The notes under the pieces: model-generated
Seen by the model: the letters and a program-made list of their open reading frames with translations, nothing else
The model's database searches: none
What the model was told of the DNA's origin: nothing
Source: Lachancea kluyveri NRRL Y-12651
Lineage: Eukaryota; Ascomycota; Saccharomycetes; Saccharomycetales; Saccharomycetaceae
Assembly (NCBI GenBank): GCA_000149225.2
Contig: CM000693.1
Location: 868,001-932,000 of the forward strand
Direction of reading: 5' to 3'
Length of the DNA stretch: 64,000 bases
In this document: one piece after another, positions 62,410 to 64,000 of the stretch
Layout of the letters: each line of letters starts with the position of its first letter
Position numbering within the stretch: position 1 is the stretch's first letter
Translations under genes and position numbers: made by a program

Positions 62410-62721
62410 CTGCAGCAACAACAGCAGGGCGTAACTGGGTCTTACGAAGATAGTGATTTTACACAACAACTATTTACATCTCAATCATCTGCAGTTCCTG
62501 CTGAAATACAGGACTCCTTTATCGGAATTCACTCGGATAATTTACCAGAACATGATACAGATTTTCCTCCAAGGCCTCATGAAAATTTACTACAATCTCC
62601 TATAGGGTTTGAGTCGAATAACGCAGGTAGCTCCAATTCTATAGGTCCTGATAGCGGGTTTGGAGAGTTCCTTGATTTAGAAAAAGAGTTGGAATTTGGC
62701 CTTGACAGAAAATATTTATGA
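61156..62721 (+). CDS. SLT2: cell-wall-integrity MAP kinase Slt2/Mpk1
   Basis: 521 aa, orthologue of YHR030C (484 aa), the MAP kinase at the end of the Pkc1 cascade that responds to cell-wall stress. The kinase domain (about 23-318) is intact: glycine loop [12 protein letters not shown], catalytic [22 protein letters not shown], and the activation loop [15 protein letters not shown] with the TEY dual-phosphorylation site at about 190-192. These active-site motifs exclude the degenerate paralogue Kdx1. A polyglutamine stretch (about residues 375-425) follows, longer than in S. cerevisiae. The ending [16 protein letters not shown] matches Slt2. Confidence 0.97.
62308..62436 (+). repeat. CAA/CAG triplet tract in SLT2 (polyglutamine)
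   Basis: A nearly pure CAA run (core 62359-62409) with interrupting CTG and TTG codons. It encodes the glutamine-rich part of the Slt2 tail. Length is likely to vary between strains. Confidence 0.85.
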
Positions 62722-63113
62722 GGTGATCACCGCTTATATAGTTGTGTTGCGAGATAGATATACGACCTAGAAGATAATGATGCTACTTCAGCCTCACCTT
62801 GTGTGGTACTTGAAAAACTATAAAAATGACACTTTTAGTTCTCTTTGTGTTCAGATATTTTTTTGGGTACTCGTTTTGGTTTTTCAACTTTTTTTTACGC
62901 TTTGAGCTAAAATCTGACTTTTAGATTCTAAACATATAATGATATGCTCCCACAAAACATGACACTGCCTGGAGCTTCCGGAAAAAAAAAAGAGAAATAG
63001 CCTTATTCAGAAGTGTCAATAATTATTATTCGTGTACTGGTATGGGCCCAACCGCTTCACCAGTGAATTCCTCAGAGGTAATCCTTTAGCAGTTATCAAT
63101 CGTACGAATATCG
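62722..63113. other. intergenic, downstream of SLT2
   Basis: About 390 bp, SLT2 terminator region. T-rich stretch at 62887-62897. No gene seen. Confidence 0.4.
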
Positions 63114-63320
63114 ATGAATCCGAAATTTATTCAGGAATGTGCACTAGTGTTTGTCGAGCTAAAAGTTGATGGTGATACTATTTTTTTTTCAAGGCTCCTC
63201 GAGCAGATACCGAGGATATTGAAGACGATACAGTTGAGATCTACGAAAATTGCCTGCCCGCCAAATTTACTCACAGATCTCAATTACTACATGTGGGACC
63301 TGATTAGGTTGTATGCGTAG
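63114..63320 (+). CDS. short open frame, doubtful
   Basis: 68 codons starting MNPKFIQECALVFVELKV. No family recognised. Codon use looks unexceptional, but length is near what chance gives. It may be part of the same decayed locus as the next entry. Listed only because nothing else occupies this stretch. Confidence 0.2.
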   Translation: MNPKFIQECALVFVELKVDGDTIFFSRLLEQIPRILKTIQLRSTKIACPPNLLTDLNYYMWDLIRLYA

Positions 63321-63398
63321 TGGAAGATAAAAAAACTACATTCGACATGAACCCTGGTTTTGGCTTAATAAATGTAACAAACCAAGAGTATAGCCACG

Positions 63399-63872
63399 TT
63401 GGTACCATTTTGGCCCGCAATAGAAAAGGGATATGATAATGAATACGAAACTAGAGCCTTCGTACCTTCCGACGGTGTTTTGAACGATTCCGTGTGTGGA
63501 AGCAGCACACTTGCCCTATCCAGATATCTAGAAGAAATCTACAACTTTGACTCAATCGTCAAGTTAAGAATCACGCAAGGTGTTAGGCTAAACAAATATT
63601 GCAGAATTGACGTGTTAATCGAAAAGATGAGGGCAAAGTCAAATATAATAGCGGTAGTAAGGCCAGGTCATTGGTTGGTGGGAACTTTCATATTTAAATC
63701 TATAACTAGTGGAAAATTACTCTATATGCCAGATGCACTTAGACATGAATCTAACGTAACATCCGAGAACATTGAATTGCAAGTGTCATTATACACGTGG
63801 CGAAACTTCATGAGCCGTTTGTGGCTGCGGAAAGGGGAGTTTACCTCGAGGGTGAGACATCGGTTAAAGTAA
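63399..63872 (+). pseudogene. open stretch of a probably decayed gene, faint Ulp1/C48-like features
   Basis: An open frame of about 157 codons that looks like real protein but has no ATG near its 5' end, so the gene seems broken. Two blocks recall the SUMO-protease (Ulp1, C48) fold: GVLNDSVCGSSTLALSRYLEE, like the W-L-N-D helix at the start of that domain, and RPGHWLVGTFIF...GKLLYMPDAL, like its catalytic H-W strand followed by Asp. The Q...C part expected later is not evident. Whether the source was a host gene or a mobile element is unknown. Confidence 0.35.
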
Positions 63873-63973
63873 TTGCATTTATTCCTTCAAAGTGCTATTT
63901 CTATTTCTATTATCAACGTTTGAACTTCTAAAAATCCCAATTGAACACTTATAAGTACAAAAAGCAATAATTA

Positions 63974-64000
63974 TGAAGCTGTCTGATGATTCATATGAAG
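63974..64000 (+). CDS. possible start of a gene cut by the right edge
   Basis: ATG followed by eight sense codons to the window end (MKLSDDSYE). The A-rich sequence before the ATG suits a yeast start. Too short to identify. Confidence 0.3.

Overview
The window is nuclear DNA of a budding yeast of the family Saccharomycetaceae. Genes are compact and mostly intronless. The few introns have yeast splice signals (GTATGT, TACTAAC), and nearly every protein is recognisable as a Saccharomyces cerevisiae orthologue. The gene order is not that of S. cerevisiae. Orthologues of chromosome VIII genes (YHR030 to YHR052), chromosome IV genes (YDR279 to YDR292) and chromosome XI genes (YKL157 to YKL161) are interleaved on one chromosome. 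That is the pattern of a lineage that did not undergo the whole-genome duplication (WGD). A Zygosaccharomyces/Torulaspora-type yeast seems likeliest, but genus is an inference.

Layout. 1-8.3 kb: 5' part of a pyruvate decarboxylase gene, then RRF1, MSC7, VMA10 (one intron), BCD1 and a divergent OLE1-like desaturase. 8.4-15.5 kb: SRP101, HRQ1, RTT103, SRB2 (one intron). 15.8-25.2 kb: GCN2, DPP1, ZIP1 (with an intron that S. cerevisiae ZIP1 lacks) and the YDR286C orthologue. 25.2-27.5 kb: gene-poor stretch with a Ty1/Ty2-type solo LTR, a second possible LTR and tRNA-Gln(UUG). 27.5-40.9 kb: INM2, NSE3, NCP1, MRX10, DOG, an unrecognised small membrane protein, RRP45, RNH202, the YHR045W orthologue, INM1. 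41.6-50.1 kb: AAP1/APE2 aminopeptidase with an alternative leader exon, YHK8, FSH1, SMF2. 50.3-62.7 kb: RCN1, COX6, ELF1, CIC1, a Gcr1_C-like protein, ERC1, RRM3, SLT2. The right end holds open stretches of a probably decayed gene and the first codons of another gene.

Most genes are independent housekeeping units. Regulation can be read in several places. DPP1 has a perfect Zap1 zinc-response element. ZIP1 has a perfect Ume6 URS1 site and an intron with Mer1/Nam8-like features, which suggests double meiotic gating. CIC1, BCD1 and RRP45 carry PAC or RRPE-like ribosome-biogenesis elements. COX6 has a Hap2/3/4 CCAAT box, and SLT2 has an Rlm1/MEF2 site.

The strongest observations are: (1) one aminopeptidase gene that appears to encode both an S. 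cerevisiae Aap1-like short form and an Ape2-like leader-bearing long form by alternative splicing; (2) the likely meiosis-controlled intron in ZIP1; (3) a second, divergent cytochrome-b5-fused fatty-acid desaturase; (4) INM1 and INM2 both in their S. cerevisiae contexts about 12 kb apart, which implies they are older than the WGD. Ortholog assignments, motif matches and S. cerevisiae locus numbers come from recall of known sequences; no search was run.
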